From positions 1-64,000 of the forward strand of contig NTHE01000038.1 of NCBI GenBank assembly GCA_002551355.1: 64,000 bases of DNA, given 5' to 3'. Made by a program: the position numbers and the translations under genes. This document shows, piece after piece, positions 52,674-60,840 of this stretch (positions are counted from its first letter, which is position 1; every line of letters begins with the position of its first letter). This DNA is from Streptomyces sp. man185. GTDB taxonomy: Bacteria; Actinomycetota; Actinomycetes; Streptomycetales; Streptomycetaceae. A model generated the notes under the pieces. It was not told the origin of the DNA. It did not search any database and saw only the letters and a list, made by a program, of their open reading frames with translations.

Positions 52674-53437
52674 ACGGAGGCCTCCGTCAGGACGTCGGGC
52701 GTGGTGCGGGTCGCGGCGAGGATCCGGGCGAGGTGCAGGGTGCGGGTTCCGGACCGGATCCGGGAGAGCCCGCCGCCGATGTGCATCAGACAGGAGGAGT
52801 CCCCGGCGGTGCACACCTCCGCCCCGGTGGCCGTGATGCTGTCCATCTTGTCGTGGAGCATCGCGGTGGACGTCTCGGCGTTCTTGAGCGCGAAGGTGCC
52901 GCCGAACCCGCAGCAGGAGTCGGCCGCGGGCAGTTCGACGAGGTCGATCCCCTCGACCGCGCGCAGGAGCCGCAGGGGTTTGTCTCCGACGCGGAGCATC
53001 CGCAGGGAGTGACAAGTGGGGTGGTACGTCACCCGGTGCGGGAAGTACGCGCCGACCCGGGTGACGCCGAGGACGTCCACGAGGAGTTCGGACAGCTCGT
53101 ACGTCTTCGCGGCCACGGAGTCCACGCCGGCGCGGAGGGCGGCGTCCCCGTAGCGGTCGGCGACGATCCGGTGCTGGTGCCGGACGGAACCGGCGCACGA
53201 GCCCGACGGCATCACGACCGCCTCGATCGAGGGGTCGCCGAACCCGTCCGCGAAGTTGCGTACCAGGGGCACGGGTTCGCGCTGGTAGCCGGTGTTGATG
53301 TGCATCTGCCCGCAGCAGGTCTGGCCCGGCGGGAACACCACGTCGTGGCCCAGGCGCGTCAGCAGGATCGCGGTGGCCTTCACCGCGTCGGGGAAGAGCG
53401 TGTCTCCCAGACAGGTGGCGAAGAGTCCGATGCGCAT
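52670..53437 (-). CDS. lutA: lactate utilisation protein LutA (CCG-domain subunit)
   Basis: A 255-residue protein with two cysteine-rich CCG modules, GQTCCGQMHINTGY and DSCCGFGGTFALKN, each with upstream partner cysteines (FATCLGDTLFP, YHPTCHSLRML). Such modules bind a noncubane iron-sulfur centre in heterodisulfide-reductase-like and lactate/glycolate oxidases. It is the first gene of the lutABC operon. A perfect 15-bp GntR/FadR-type operator lies 67-81 bp upstream of its start. Confidence 0.93.
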   Translation of the reverse strand: MRIGLFATCLGDTLFPDAVKATAILLTRLGHDVVFPPGQTCCGQMHINTGYQREPVPLVRNFADGFGDPSIEAVVMPSGSCAGSVRHQHRIVADRYGDAALRAGVDSVAAKTYELSELLVDVLGVTRVGAYFPHRVTYHPTCHSLRMLRVGDKPLRLLRAVEGIDLVELPAADSCCGFGGTFALKNAETSTAMLHDKMDSITATGAEVCTAGDSSCLMHIGGGLSRIRSGTRTLHLARILAATRTTPDVLTEASV

Positions 53438-53503
53438 GGAGCCTCCCCGGTCGGGTTCACCGCGGCGGTCTCGGGTGTCCGTCGCGTTTCACCATGAGGT
53501 TTC

Positions 53504-53518
53504 TATGGTCGGACCATA
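53504..53518. promoter_or_regulatory. GntR/FadR-type operator of lutABC
   Basis: TATGGTCGGACCATA is a perfect palindrome about a central G. It matches the TGGTCnGACCA form recognised by LldR/FadR-subfamily regulators. The same TGGTCGGACC core is upstream of the neighbouring GntR gene. Confidence 0.8.
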
Positions 53519-53609
53519 CTAGGCGCGGGCCGTCGAAGGGAACGTCCGGGTGGTGCGTGCCGCAACGGGGCGACCCGGGCCGGGCCTCTGCGGGGCGGTG
53601 AGCCCTGCG

Positions 53610-53633
53610 GGGCGGTCGGGCGGTCGGGCGGTC
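53610..53633. repeat. octamer tandem repeat GGGCGGTC x3
   Basis: Three perfect copies just past the stop of the minus-strand GntR gene, embedded in GC-rich low-complexity sequence. There is no evident function. Confidence 0.8.
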
Positions 53634-53636
53634 GGG

Positions 53637-54368
53637 CTACGGGGCGGTGGGGCCTTCCACCAACGTCCCGTGCAGTCCTCGGATATGCCACTCCACCAGG
53701 TCCGCGGCCTCCTCGCCGCTCCCCTCCCGCACCAGGGTGAGGAGCGTCCGATGCTCGGCGTTCAGAGCGCGGGCGGTGGCCGGCCAGTCCTCGGCGGCTT
53801 CCAGGGCGCGCAGGATCAGCGGCCGCACGGACTCGCGTACGGCGGAGGTCAGCGTGGACGTCAGTGCGTTGCCGGAGCTGCGGGCGATGAGCACATGGAA
53901 GCGGGTGTCCAGGTCGTTGAAGGTGCTCACGGTGATCCCCGGTTCCGCCATGCCCGCCACCAGCTTCTCCGCCTCGTCGAGGTCCGCGAGCGGTGCGTGG
54001 CAGGCGGCGGCCTCGAAGCTGGACCGTTCCAGGACCACCCGGGCCTCCAGAACGTCGTGGAGGCTGTAGCTGCCGAGGGCGAAGTGCAGCCGGAGCAGTC
54101 TGCCCAGGGCGTCGTCCGGGTTGCGTACGATCCGGGCCCCGGCGTCGGGTCCCCGGCCGGGCTGGGCCACCAGGACGCCGATGGTCTCCAGCACCCGGAG
54201 CGCCTCGCGCAGGGCGGAGCGGCTGACGCCGAGCACCGGAGCCAGTTCCCGTTCGGGCGGCAGCCGGTCGCCGGCCCGGAGCTCTCCGGCGAGGACCCGT
54301 TCCTCGATGCTGCGGAGCACGAGCTCATGGGTACGGGACTGCTGCACGGGCTGCCATTCGACGGGCAT
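53637..54368 (-). CDS. GntR-family (FadR subfamily) regulator of lactate utilisation
   Basis: A 243-residue regulator. The winged helix spans ERVLAGELRAGDRLPPERELAPVLGVSRSALREALRVLETIGVL (about residues 23-67). The C-terminal FCD domain shows DVLEARVVLERSSFEAAA, DLDTRFHVLIARSSGN and a final EHRTLL plus VEWHIRGLH, which give the metal-binding Asp and His ligands. LldR-type members bind L-lactate and release lct/lut promoters. It is divergent from nothing but sits next to lutA, and its own promoter carries the same operator core, so autoregulation is likely. Confidence 0.88.
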   Translation of the reverse strand: MPVEWQPVQQSRTHELVLRSIEERVLAGELRAGDRLPPERELAPVLGVSRSALREALRVLETIGVLVAQPGRGPDAGARIVRNPDDALGRLLRLHFALGSYSLHDVLEARVVLERSSFEAAACHAPLADLDEAEKLVAGMAEPGITVSTFNDLDTRFHVLIARSSGNALTSTLTSAVRESVRPLILRALEAAEDWPATARALNAEHRTLLTLVREGSGEEAADLVEWHIRGLHGTLVEGPTAP

Positions 54369-54425
54369 CCGTCACTCCCTGGCTCGGCCGGATCCGGACA
54401 TGCAGCCTATGTCACACCGAGCATG

Positions 54426-54435
54426 TGGTCGGACC
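54426..54435. promoter_or_regulatory. GntR operator core upstream of the regulator gene
   Basis: TGGTCGGACC, identical to the centre of the lutA operator, lies 58 bp upstream of the GntR start. The flanking bases are less symmetrical (TG on the left, TCA on the right). Confidence 0.65.
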
Positions 54436-54504
54436 TCAGGCGCATCGGCTCGTCCCGTACGCGCGCAGGCACCCCCCGGAGGTCCGGACGATGCCTTGCG
54501 CCAG

Positions 54505-54537
54505 CCGGAAGGGGGCCGGAAGGGGGCCGGAAGGGGG
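54505..54537. repeat. 11-bp tandem repeat CCGGAAGGGGG x3
   Basis: Three perfect copies and a partial fourth in the gap between the GntR and DUF3040 genes. Confidence 0.85.
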
Positions 54538-54621
54538 CCGGAGGGAGCGGTGCATGCGGGACACCGCCGGGAGATGGGGCGCGGGCCGACCCGGGTCGGC
54601 GCGTGGCCGGGGCAGCCGACG

Positions 54622-54909
54622 CTATCGGGCGCTGGGGATGTCCCGCCCGTGCAGGCGCCCGCGCTGCGGGTCGAAGAGCTGGGCCGCAGCTCCGGACACG
54701 ACCAGGCCTGCGGCGATGAGGAGACCGTGGCCGATGGCGATGCCGATGCCCAGGGCGGCGAGTCCGACGGCGAGCCACAGCCAGGCGTTGCGGCGGCGGT
54801 ACTCGCGCGGGGAGCGCGGAGTTCCGCCGGACATCGCCTCGGCGAAGCCGGGATCGTCGTGACGCAGCTGCTCCTCCAGATCGCGCAGCCGCTCGTCGTA
54901 CGTGGGCAT
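54622..54909 (-). CDS. DUF3040 family small membrane protein
   Basis: A 95-residue protein. An N-terminal helix (TYDERLRDLEEQLRHDDPGFAEAM) is followed by two hydrophobic helices (AWLWLAVGLAALGIGIAIGHG and LLIAAGLVVSGAAAQLF). This is the DUF3040 layout, an actinobacterial family without known function. GGAGAGG precedes the ATG at 54909. Confidence 0.82.
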   Translation of the reverse strand: MPTYDERLRDLEEQLRHDDPGFAEAMSGGTPRSPREYRRRNAWLWLAVGLAALGIGIAIGHGLLIAAGLVVSGAAAQLFDPQRGRLHGRDIPSAR

Positions 54910-55289
54910 GGCCTCTCCCTCCCGGTACGGAATCCCTCTCGGCTCCTGGGGCCCCGATCCCCGCGGCACGGGGCAGGGCCCCCCGGGGCCCTGGACCTCA
55001 TGGTCGTCGGGGAGTGCCTCCGGGGACCATCAGGGACAGCACCCATATCCGGGGGTACGCACCATGCAGACGAGTGCGGGCGGCCCGGGCGGAGGGAGAG
55101 GTCCGGACAGCGGCGTGACCGGGCAGCGGCGTGAGCTCCCGCTGCGGCAGCGCATGACCGGGCGGCAGCGTGCGCCCCTCCGCAGCGGCGTCCGGGCCGG
55201 GCGACGGCGTATGCCCTCCTCGCAGCGGCGATAGTGGAGGCTGTCAGCGCGCCCGCGGGCGACCCGACCCCCGAAGGAGCCGTTCGACC
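54910..55289. other. 380-bp gap between DUF3040 and the sensor kinase
   Basis: No gene recognised. The right half contains irregular repeats of a GGGCGGCG(T/A) type and ends in GAAGGAG, the kinase ribosome site. The open frame reading into the kinase from 55170 lacks homology. Confidence 0.5.
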
Positions 55290-56261
55290 GTGTCCCTGTT
55301 CTGGCGGATCTTCCTGCTCAACGCCGCCGTGCTGGTCGCGGCCGGCGCCCTGCTCCTGCTCGGGCCGATCACCATCTCGACCCCGGTCCTGCTGACCGAG
55401 GCCATGATCCTCACCGGCGGCATCGCCTTCATGCTCGCGGCCAACGCGGCTCTGCTCCGGCTCGGCCTCTTCCCGCTCCAGCGGGTCACCCGTGCGATGA
55501 CGACCACCGATCTGCTGCGTCCGAGCCCCCGCCCCGAGGTCGCGGGGCACGGTGAGATCGCCGCGCTGATCGAGACGTTCAACACGATGCTGGACCGGCT
55601 GGAGGCCGAGCGTGCCACCAGCAGCGCCCGCGCCCTCTCCGCTCAGGAGGCCGAGCGCCGCCGTGTGGCGCAGGAGCTGCACGACGAGGTCGGGCAGACG
55701 CTGACCGCGGTTCTGCTGGAGCTGAAGCGGGTCGCCGACCACGCCCCTGAGCCGCTGCGCGGGGAGTTGCGGCAGGTCCAGGAGATCACCCGGGGGTCGC
55801 TCGACGAGATCCGCCGGATCGCGCGCCGGCTGCGGCCGGGGGTGCTGGAGGAACTGGGCCTGGTGAGCGCGCTGACGGCGCTGATCACCGAGACCCCGAC
55901 ACCGGACGGGCTGACGATCCGCCGCCGGATGGGAAAGGACCTGCCGGAGTTGGGCGCCGAGGCCGAGCTGGTCGTCTACCGGATCGCGCAGGAAGCCCTC
56001 ACCAACACGGTCCGGCACGCCAGCGCCACCCACCTGGAACTCTCGCTGCGGCGCACCTCGGGCGGGGTCGAACTACGCATCCGCGACGACGGCCGCGGCC
56101 TCGGGGACGCCCCCGAGGGGGCCGGCCTGCGCGGTATGCGTGAACGCGCTCTGCTGATCGGCGCCGAGGTCTCCCTCGGTCCCGCGCCGCAGGGCGGCAC
56201 CGAAGTACGTCTCGATGTGCCCGTCCCGAACGGAAACAACGGAAGCAACGGAAGCAAGTGA
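55290..56261 (+). CDS. NarL-type sensor histidine kinase
   Basis: A 323-residue membrane kinase. Two N-terminal helices (LFWRIFLLNAAVLVAAGALLLLG and LLTEAMILTGGIAFMLAANAALL) have only a short outside loop. A HAMP segment follows (LFPLQRVTRAMTTTDLLRP), then the HisKA_3 phospho-acceptor in RRRVAQELHDEVGQTLTAVL and the HATPase in RIAQEALTNTVRHASATHLELSL with RDDGRGLG and GLRGMRERALLIGA. With almost no sensor loop it may sense the membrane itself, as LiaS-like kinases do. The GTG at 55290 is preceded by GAAGGAG. The stop overlaps the regulator start (GTGA). Confidence 0.92.
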   Translation: MSLFWRIFLLNAAVLVAAGALLLLGPITISTPVLLTEAMILTGGIAFMLAANAALLRLGLFPLQRVTRAMTTTDLLRPSPRPEVAGHGEIAALIETFNTMLDRLEAERATSSARALSAQEAERRRVAQELHDEVGQTLTAVLLELKRVADHAPEPLRGELRQVQEITRGSLDEIRRIARRLRPGVLEELGLVSALTALITETPTPDGLTIRRRMGKDLPELGAEAELVVYRIAQEALTNTVRHASATHLELSLRRTSGGVELRIRDDGRGLGDAPEGAGLRGMRERALLIGAEVSLGPAPQGGTEVRLDVPVPNGNNGSNGSK

Positions 56262-56956
56262 CCATGCCCACCTCACCGTCCATCGCCACGCCTTCCACGG
56301 GAGCCGCCACGCCGACCCGCATCCTGCTGGCGGACGATCACGCCCTCGTGCGTCGCGGCGTCCGGCTGATCCTCGACGGCGAACCGGACCTGACGGTCGT
56401 CGCCGAGGCCGGCGACGGCGCCGAGGCCATCGAGATGGCCCGCAGCGAACGCCCCGACCTGGTCATCCTGGACATCGCGATGCCCCGCCTCACCGGCCTC
56501 CAGGCGGCGCGCGAGCTGTCCCGGCTCATGCCCGGACTGCGCATCCTGATGCTCACGATGTACGACAACGAGCAGTATTTCTTCGAGGCGTTGAAGGCAG
56601 GGGCGGCCGGGTACGTCCTCAAGTCGGTCGCGGACCGGGACCTGGTGGAGGCCTGCCGGGCGGCGATGCGCGACGAGCCCTTCCTCTACCCGGGCGCGGT
56701 GACGGCGCTCATCCGCAACTTCCTCGACCGGGCCAAGGACGGCGAGGGCCTGCCGGCGCGGGCCATCACCGAGCGAGAGGAGGAGATCCTCAAGCTGGTC
56801 GCCGAGGGCCACTCCTCGAAGGAGATCGCCGAGCTGCTCGTCATCAGCGTCAAGACGGTGGAGCGGCACCGCGCCAACCTGCTCCAGAAGCTCGGTCTGA
56901 GGGACCGTCTGGAGCTCACCCGTTACGCGATCCGCGCCGGGCTCATCGAGCCCTGA
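56258..56956 (+). CDS. NarL/FixJ-family response regulator
   Basis: A 232-residue regulator. The receiver domain has RILLADDHALVRRGVRLIL and the phospho-acceptor Asp in DLVILDIAMPRLTG, with LMLTMYDNEQY and GYVLKSV completing the active site. The LuxR-type helix-turn-helix is ITEREEEILKLVAEGHSSKEIAELLVISVKTVERHRANLLQKLGL. It is translationally coupled to the kinase upstream (GTGA overlap) and is surely its partner. Target genes are unknown. Confidence 0.94.
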   Translation: MTMPTSPSIATPSTGAATPTRILLADDHALVRRGVRLILDGEPDLTVVAEAGDGAEAIEMARSERPDLVILDIAMPRLTGLQAARELSRLMPGLRILMLTMYDNEQYFFEALKAGAAGYVLKSVADRDLVEACRAAMRDEPFLYPGAVTALIRNFLDRAKDGEGLPARAITEREEEILKLVAEGHSSKEIAELLVISVKTVERHRANLLQKLGLRDRLELTRYAIRAGLIEP

Positions 56957-56972
56957 CCGGACCCGCGGGCGG

Positions 56973-56996
56973 GGCAGGCAGGCAGGCAGGCAGGCA
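56973..56996. repeat. tetranucleotide repeat (GGCA)6
   Basis: Six perfect copies 17 bp after the response-regulator stop. A microsatellite of this kind may vary between strains. Confidence 0.9.
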
Positions 56997-57077
56997 AGTG
57001 CGAGCCAGGCGGGTGTGCGCACCAGCGAGCACCGGTCGGTTCATGTGATTCTCACCCGTTCCGCATAAGGTGCCCCC

Positions 57078-57998
57078 GTGACCCAGATGACCCCGCCCGG
57101 CTGGCATCCAGACCCCGGGCACTCAGGCAAAGGCCCCGCTCAGGAACGCTGGTGGGACGGAGCGCAGTGGACCGGCCACGTCCGCGCGTCGCCCGGCGCG
57201 GCGCGCCGTCGTGGGATCCGTGTCGGCGTCGGCGTGACGGTCGGCGCGGTGGTGCTCGCCGCCATCGGAGGCGGCGTGTATCTGCTGGGCGAGGACGGGG
57301 ACGGCGGCCGCCCGGACACCGTGGCCTCCTCGCCGTCCGGCGCCCCCGAGCTGCCGGGCGCACCGGACGGCGGCAACAAGGACGGCGGACAGGGCGGCGA
57401 GGGGAACGGCGGGGAGGACGGGGAAGGCCAGGGGCCGGGCGAGCAGCTCCCGCCGACCGAGCCGGGCTTCGCCACGGACCTGACCGCCGGGATCAGCCTT
57501 CCGGTACCCGAGGGGTGGAAGGGAACATCCGGGGCGGTCGGGGCGGGACTGACGACGGGTGAGCACCCGTGCCCCGGCGACACCGCCGAGACCTGTGTGC
57601 GGGGCGGAATCTTCTCGGCCCCGGCGGCTGCCGTGAAGCTCACCGCCAAGACACCGGAGGAGGCGGCCAAGAAGGACATCGCCGTCAACGCCAAGGAGTC
57701 CTACGGCGGCAAGAGCTACGGGAAGATCACCTCGCACGAGGAGCTGAAGTCCGAGGCCGTCACGGTCGCGGGCGGCAAGGGCTACGTCGTGCGCTGGAAG
57801 GTGGTGACGGAGAAGGGCGACGACGGCTACGTGGAATCGCTGGTGTTCCCCTCCCCCACCTCCAAGGACATGCTCGTCGTGGTCCGGTCCGGGTTCGACA
57901 TCAACAAGGACGCGCCGAAGCTGTCCGTCCTGGACGAGATCACCGGCGGGATCAAGACGGCGTCCGGCGCCGGAGGAGGCACCGGCGGGGCGGTCTGA
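57078..57998 (+). CDS. DUF2510 membrane-anchored lipo/solute-binding-like protein
   Basis: A 306-residue protein. The N-terminal DUF2510 motif PPGWHPDPGHSGKGPAQERWWDGAQWTGHV (residues about 6-35) is a small tryptophan-rich module. One transmembrane helix follows (IRVGVGVTVGAVVLAAIGGGVYLLG), then a Gly/Pro/Glu-rich linker and an extracytoplasmic domain of about 170 residues (from FATDLTAGISLPVPEGWKG). The outside domain resembles others attached to DUF2510 but has no assigned role. The GTG start lies in AT-richer sequence. A long perfect hairpin ends the unit. Confidence 0.78.
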   Translation: MTQMTPPGWHPDPGHSGKGPAQERWWDGAQWTGHVRASPGAARRRGIRVGVGVTVGAVVLAAIGGGVYLLGEDGDGGRPDTVASSPSGAPELPGAPDGGNKDGGQGGEGNGGEDGEGQGPGEQLPPTEPGFATDLTAGISLPVPEGWKGTSGAVGAGLTTGEHPCPGDTAETCVRGGIFSAPAAAVKLTAKTPEEAAKKDIAVNAKESYGGKSYGKITSHEELKSEAVTVAGGKGYVVRWKVVTEKGDDGYVESLVFPSPTSKDMLVVVRSGFDINKDAPKLSVLDEITGGIKTASGAGGGTGGAV

Positions 57999-58030
57999 CC
58001 CCCACCACCCGCGCCGCACCCCCACACGCC

Positions 58031-58078
58031 GCACGAAGGCGGCGGGGCCCGGTCGTCCGGGCCCCGCCGCCTTCGTGC
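58031..58078. terminator. bidirectional hairpin terminator
   Basis: A perfect 22-bp GC-rich stem (58031-58052 with 58057-58078) closed by a TCGT loop, lying between two convergent genes. Confidence 0.92.
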
Positions 58079-58105
58079 AGCCGCTTCCGCTGCCGCCGAC
58101 CGCCC

Positions 58106-60172
58106 TCAGCCGGTGGCCGTGGCCGGATCGCTGACCCCGGCGGCCCCGGTCTCGACATGACCGGCGAAGCGGCGCAGGAAGACCGGGTCGTCCTCGGCCG
58201 TGACGGACACGTCGTACCAGCGCTTGCCCGCCCGCAGGTCCACGGTGCGCGACACCGTGGCGCCGGGCCGGACGGTGACCGTCTGCTCCGCTCCCCCGTA
58301 GGCGTCGGCGTTGGCGAGGGTGAGGCGGACCTCGGTGTCGCCGGGGTTGGTGAGGGTCAGGTCGAGGTTGCCGCTCCCGTCGTTGTGGCGGGCGGTGACC
58401 TCGGGCCCTGCGGTGGAGCCCGGGCTCCTGAACGTACGGAGGAAGCCGTTGGGGCCGTGGACCGTGAGGTCGTGGGTGCCGCCGGAGTACGCGGAGTTCC
58501 AGGCGTCCGCCACCGTCCTGCCCGCCTCGGCGGTGTACGTCCACGGGGCGTCGGTCCGGTTGCCGGAGGTGACGTAGAACTGCGCTCCGGCCGCCGTCCC
58601 CGGGCTGAAGGTGAGCGCGATCTTTCCGGTGCCGGTGTCGACGGCGCCGTCGACGTACGGGGCGTACGGAAGCGGCCGGGCGGGGCGGCTGCCGGGCTCC
58701 TGCTTCGGCATAGACCCGACGGCGGGCGGGGTGGGCCGGTAGTCGGGGTGCCGTTCGCGGTCCGGCGGCTCGTAGGCGTCGGTGTCCGGCAGGTCGCCGG
58801 GGGCGGGCTCGGCGGACGCGAAGTCGAAGGCGGAGGTCAGGTCGCCGCAGATGGCACGCCGCCACGGTGAGATGTTCGGCTCGCGCACCCCGAAGCGCTG
58901 CTCCATGAAGCGGAGCACCGAGGTGTGGTCGAAGGTCTCGGAGCAGACGTAACCGCCGGTGCTCCAGGGCGAGACGACCAGCATCGGGACGCGCGGCCCG
59001 AGCCCGTAGACACCGGGACCGTACGAGGAGCCGCCCGCGTACACCTCGGTGGAGGTGTCGGCCGTGGACAGGCCCTGGTTCGCGGAGGTCGGCGGGTAGG
59101 GCGGCACGACGTGGTCGAAGAAGCCGTCGTTCTCGTCGTAGGTGATGAACAGGGCGGTCCGGCTCCACACCTCGGGGTCGGACGTCAGCGCGTCCAGCAA
59201 CCGTGCGATGTACCAGGCGCCGTAGTTCGAGGGGAAGTTGGAGTGCTCGGTGTACGCCTCCGGTGCGGCGACCCAGGAGATCTGCGGCAGCGTCCCGTTG
59301 CGGACGTCGGCGGCGATCCCGTCGAAGTAGTCGTCACCGTCGGCCACGTTCGTACCGGTGCGCGCCTTGTCGTACAGCGGGTTGCCGGGCTGTGCGTTGC
59401 GGTATTCATTGAAGTAGAGGAGCGAGTTGTCGCCGTAGTTGCCCCGGTAGGCGTCGTCGATCCAGCCCCAGCCGCCGGGGCCGTCCAGACCGTCGCCGAT
59501 GTCCTGGTAGATCTTCCAGGAGATCCCGGCCTCCTCCAGCCGCTCGGGGTACGTGGTCCAGCCGTAGCCCTTCTCCTCGTTGCCGAGGACGGGCCCGCCG
59601 CCGGTGCCGTCGTTGCCGGTGTGACCCGACCAGAGGTAGTAGCGGTTGGGGTCGGTGGCCCCGATGAACGAGCAGTGGTAGGCGTCGCACACGGTGAAGC
59701 TGTCGGCGAGCGCGTAGTGGAAGGGAATGTCGTCCCGGGTCAGGTAGGCCATGGTCGTCGGCGTCTTGGCCGGGACCCAACGGTCGTAACGTCCGTCGTT
59801 GTACGCCTGGTGGCCGCCCGCCCAGTCGTGGTTGAGGCCCTGGAGGAACTGCATCCCCAAGTCGTCGGCGGTCGGATGGAACGGCAGGGTCTCCTTGCCC
59901 GCCGCATCGGCCTGGTGCCAGACGGACTTCCCGCTGGGCAGCGTCACGGGCCTCGGGTCACCGAACCCCCGCACGCCTTTCAGCGCGCCGAAGTAGTGGT
60001 CGAAGGAACGGTTCTCCTGCATCAGGACGACAATGTGCTCGACATCCTTGATCGTCCCGGAGGCTCGATGGGCGGGGATGGCGGCGGCCCGGTTGATACT
60101 GCCGGACAGAGCGGCGAATCCCGCTGACGCACCGGCTATCTGGAAAAAGCGGCGCCGATTCATATCAGCCAT
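58106..60172 (-). CDS. Tat-exported phospholipase C (phosphocholine-specific, acid-phosphatase superfamily)
   Basis: A 688-residue secreted enzyme. The leader MNRRRFFQIAGASAGFAALSG is a twin-arginine signal. The catalytic domain starts VEHIVVLMQENRSFDHYFGAL, with the nucleophile/metal region ENRSFDHYFG; further family blocks are SFIGATDPNRYYLWSG, DENDGFFDHVVPP and GLGPRVPMLVVSPWS. Two C-terminal DUF756 beta domains follow (LPYAPYVDGAVDTGTGKIAL and NLDLTLTNPGDTEVRLTL). It hydrolyses phospholipids or related phosphate esters outside the cell. Such genes are often phosphate-regulated, and repeated GAACAG elements lie upstream. Confidence 0.93.
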   Translation of the reverse strand: MADMNRRRFFQIAGASAGFAALSGSINRAAAIPAHRASGTIKDVEHIVVLMQENRSFDHYFGALKGVRGFGDPRPVTLPSGKSVWHQADAAGKETLPFHPTADDLGMQFLQGLNHDWAGGHQAYNDGRYDRWVPAKTPTTMAYLTRDDIPFHYALADSFTVCDAYHCSFIGATDPNRYYLWSGHTGNDGTGGGPVLGNEEKGYGWTTYPERLEEAGISWKIYQDIGDGLDGPGGWGWIDDAYRGNYGDNSLLYFNEYRNAQPGNPLYDKARTGTNVADGDDYFDGIAADVRNGTLPQISWVAAPEAYTEHSNFPSNYGAWYIARLLDALTSDPEVWSRTALFITYDENDGFFDHVVPPYPPTSANQGLSTADTSTEVYAGGSSYGPGVYGLGPRVPMLVVSPWSTGGYVCSETFDHTSVLRFMEQRFGVREPNISPWRRAICGDLTSAFDFASAEPAPGDLPDTDAYEPPDRERHPDYRPTPPAVGSMPKQEPGSRPARPLPYAPYVDGAVDTGTGKIALTFSPGTAAGAQFYVTSGNRTDAPWTYTAEAGRTVADAWNSAYSGGTHDLTVHGPNGFLRTFRSPGSTAGPEVTARHNDGSGNLDLTLTNPGDTEVRLTLANADAYGGAEQTVTVRPGATVSRTVDLRAGKRWYDVSVTAEDDPVFLRRFAGHVETGAAGVSDPATATG

Positions 60173-60198
60173 GAGTGAGGGGCCTCTTGGAGTGTGGG

Positions 60199-60237
60199 GA
60201 ACAGAAGCGAACAGGATGTTCCAAGAGAATCGAACAG
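60199..60237 (-). promoter_or_regulatory. repeated GAACAG elements upstream of the phospholipase gene
   Basis: GAACAG occurs at 60199, 60209 and 60232 (CTGTTC toward the gene), with a GAACA-GGA-TGTTC dyad at about 60209-60221. The half site resembles GTTC-type PHO-box units, but the spacing is 10 and 23 bp rather than 11, so PhoP binding is only a possibility. Confidence 0.35.
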
Positions 60238-60300
60238 AACGGAAGAGGCCGTGACGGATCGGTTAACGCCGACGGTACGCCGGGAGCCCGCGATCCCGCC

Positions 60301-60807
60301 TCACGGCAATGGGCGTGTGAGCCATACCACTTCGCCGTTCTCCTCCATGGAGACGCGATCCCGCCGGAATCCGAGCTTCTCCAGAACCCGGAGCGACGGC
60401 TTGTTCCACGCGCCCACGGTCGACCAGAGCCTCTGCCGCCCGGTCGCCACGGCGGCTTCGAGTACGGCGCCGGCCGCCTCGGTGGCATAGCCGCGGCCGT
60501 GCGCATGCTGGAACAGCTCGTACGCGATCTCGGGCTCCTCCAGGGTGGTGCGGCCGATGATCAACCCGCAGTAGCCGATGAAGTCGCCTTCCTCACGCCG
60601 CTGGATGGGCAGCAGGGCGATGCCCGTGGTCTCCGTCGCGGCGAGAAACTCCGCGATGGACGTCCGGATGCGCTCCACCGGGGGCTTCCCGTTGCCGCGT
60701 TCGGCGAGAAGGTCGCAGAATGCGGCGGCATCCGATTCCAGCCACGGCCGGAGTATCAGGCGTTCGGTCTCCAGGTGGAACGGCATCGTCTCGTACGTGG
60801 TGGGCAT
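60301..60807 (-). CDS. GNAT-family N-acetyltransferase
   Basis: A 168-residue acetyltransferase of the RimJ/RimL-like group. ETERLILRPWLESDAAAFCDLLA is the usual opening, IGYCGLIIG the central strand, and AYELFQHAHGRGYATEAAGAVLEAAV carries the acetyl-CoA loop (GRGYATEA). The substrate is an amine that cannot be identified. An earlier ATG at 60834 would add nine residues; I prefer 60807 because the fold begins shortly after it. It follows the hydrolase gene on the same strand by 33 bp. Confidence 0.85.
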   Translation of the reverse strand: MPTTYETMPFHLETERLILRPWLESDAAAFCDLLAERGNGKPPVERIRTSIAEFLAATETTGIALLPIQRREEGDFIGYCGLIIGRTTLEEPEIAYELFQHAHGRGYATEAAGAVLEAAVATGRQRLWSTVGAWNKPSLRVLEKLGFRRDRVSMEENGEVVWLTRPLP

Positions 60808-60840
60808 GGGGCCCACTCTGCCCCATGGGTTCATCGCGAG

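Noticed and set aside
60199..60237. Definite PHO box
   Set aside because: The half-site spacing does not fit the 11-bp PHO-box pitch, so it is listed only as a candidate regulatory repeat.
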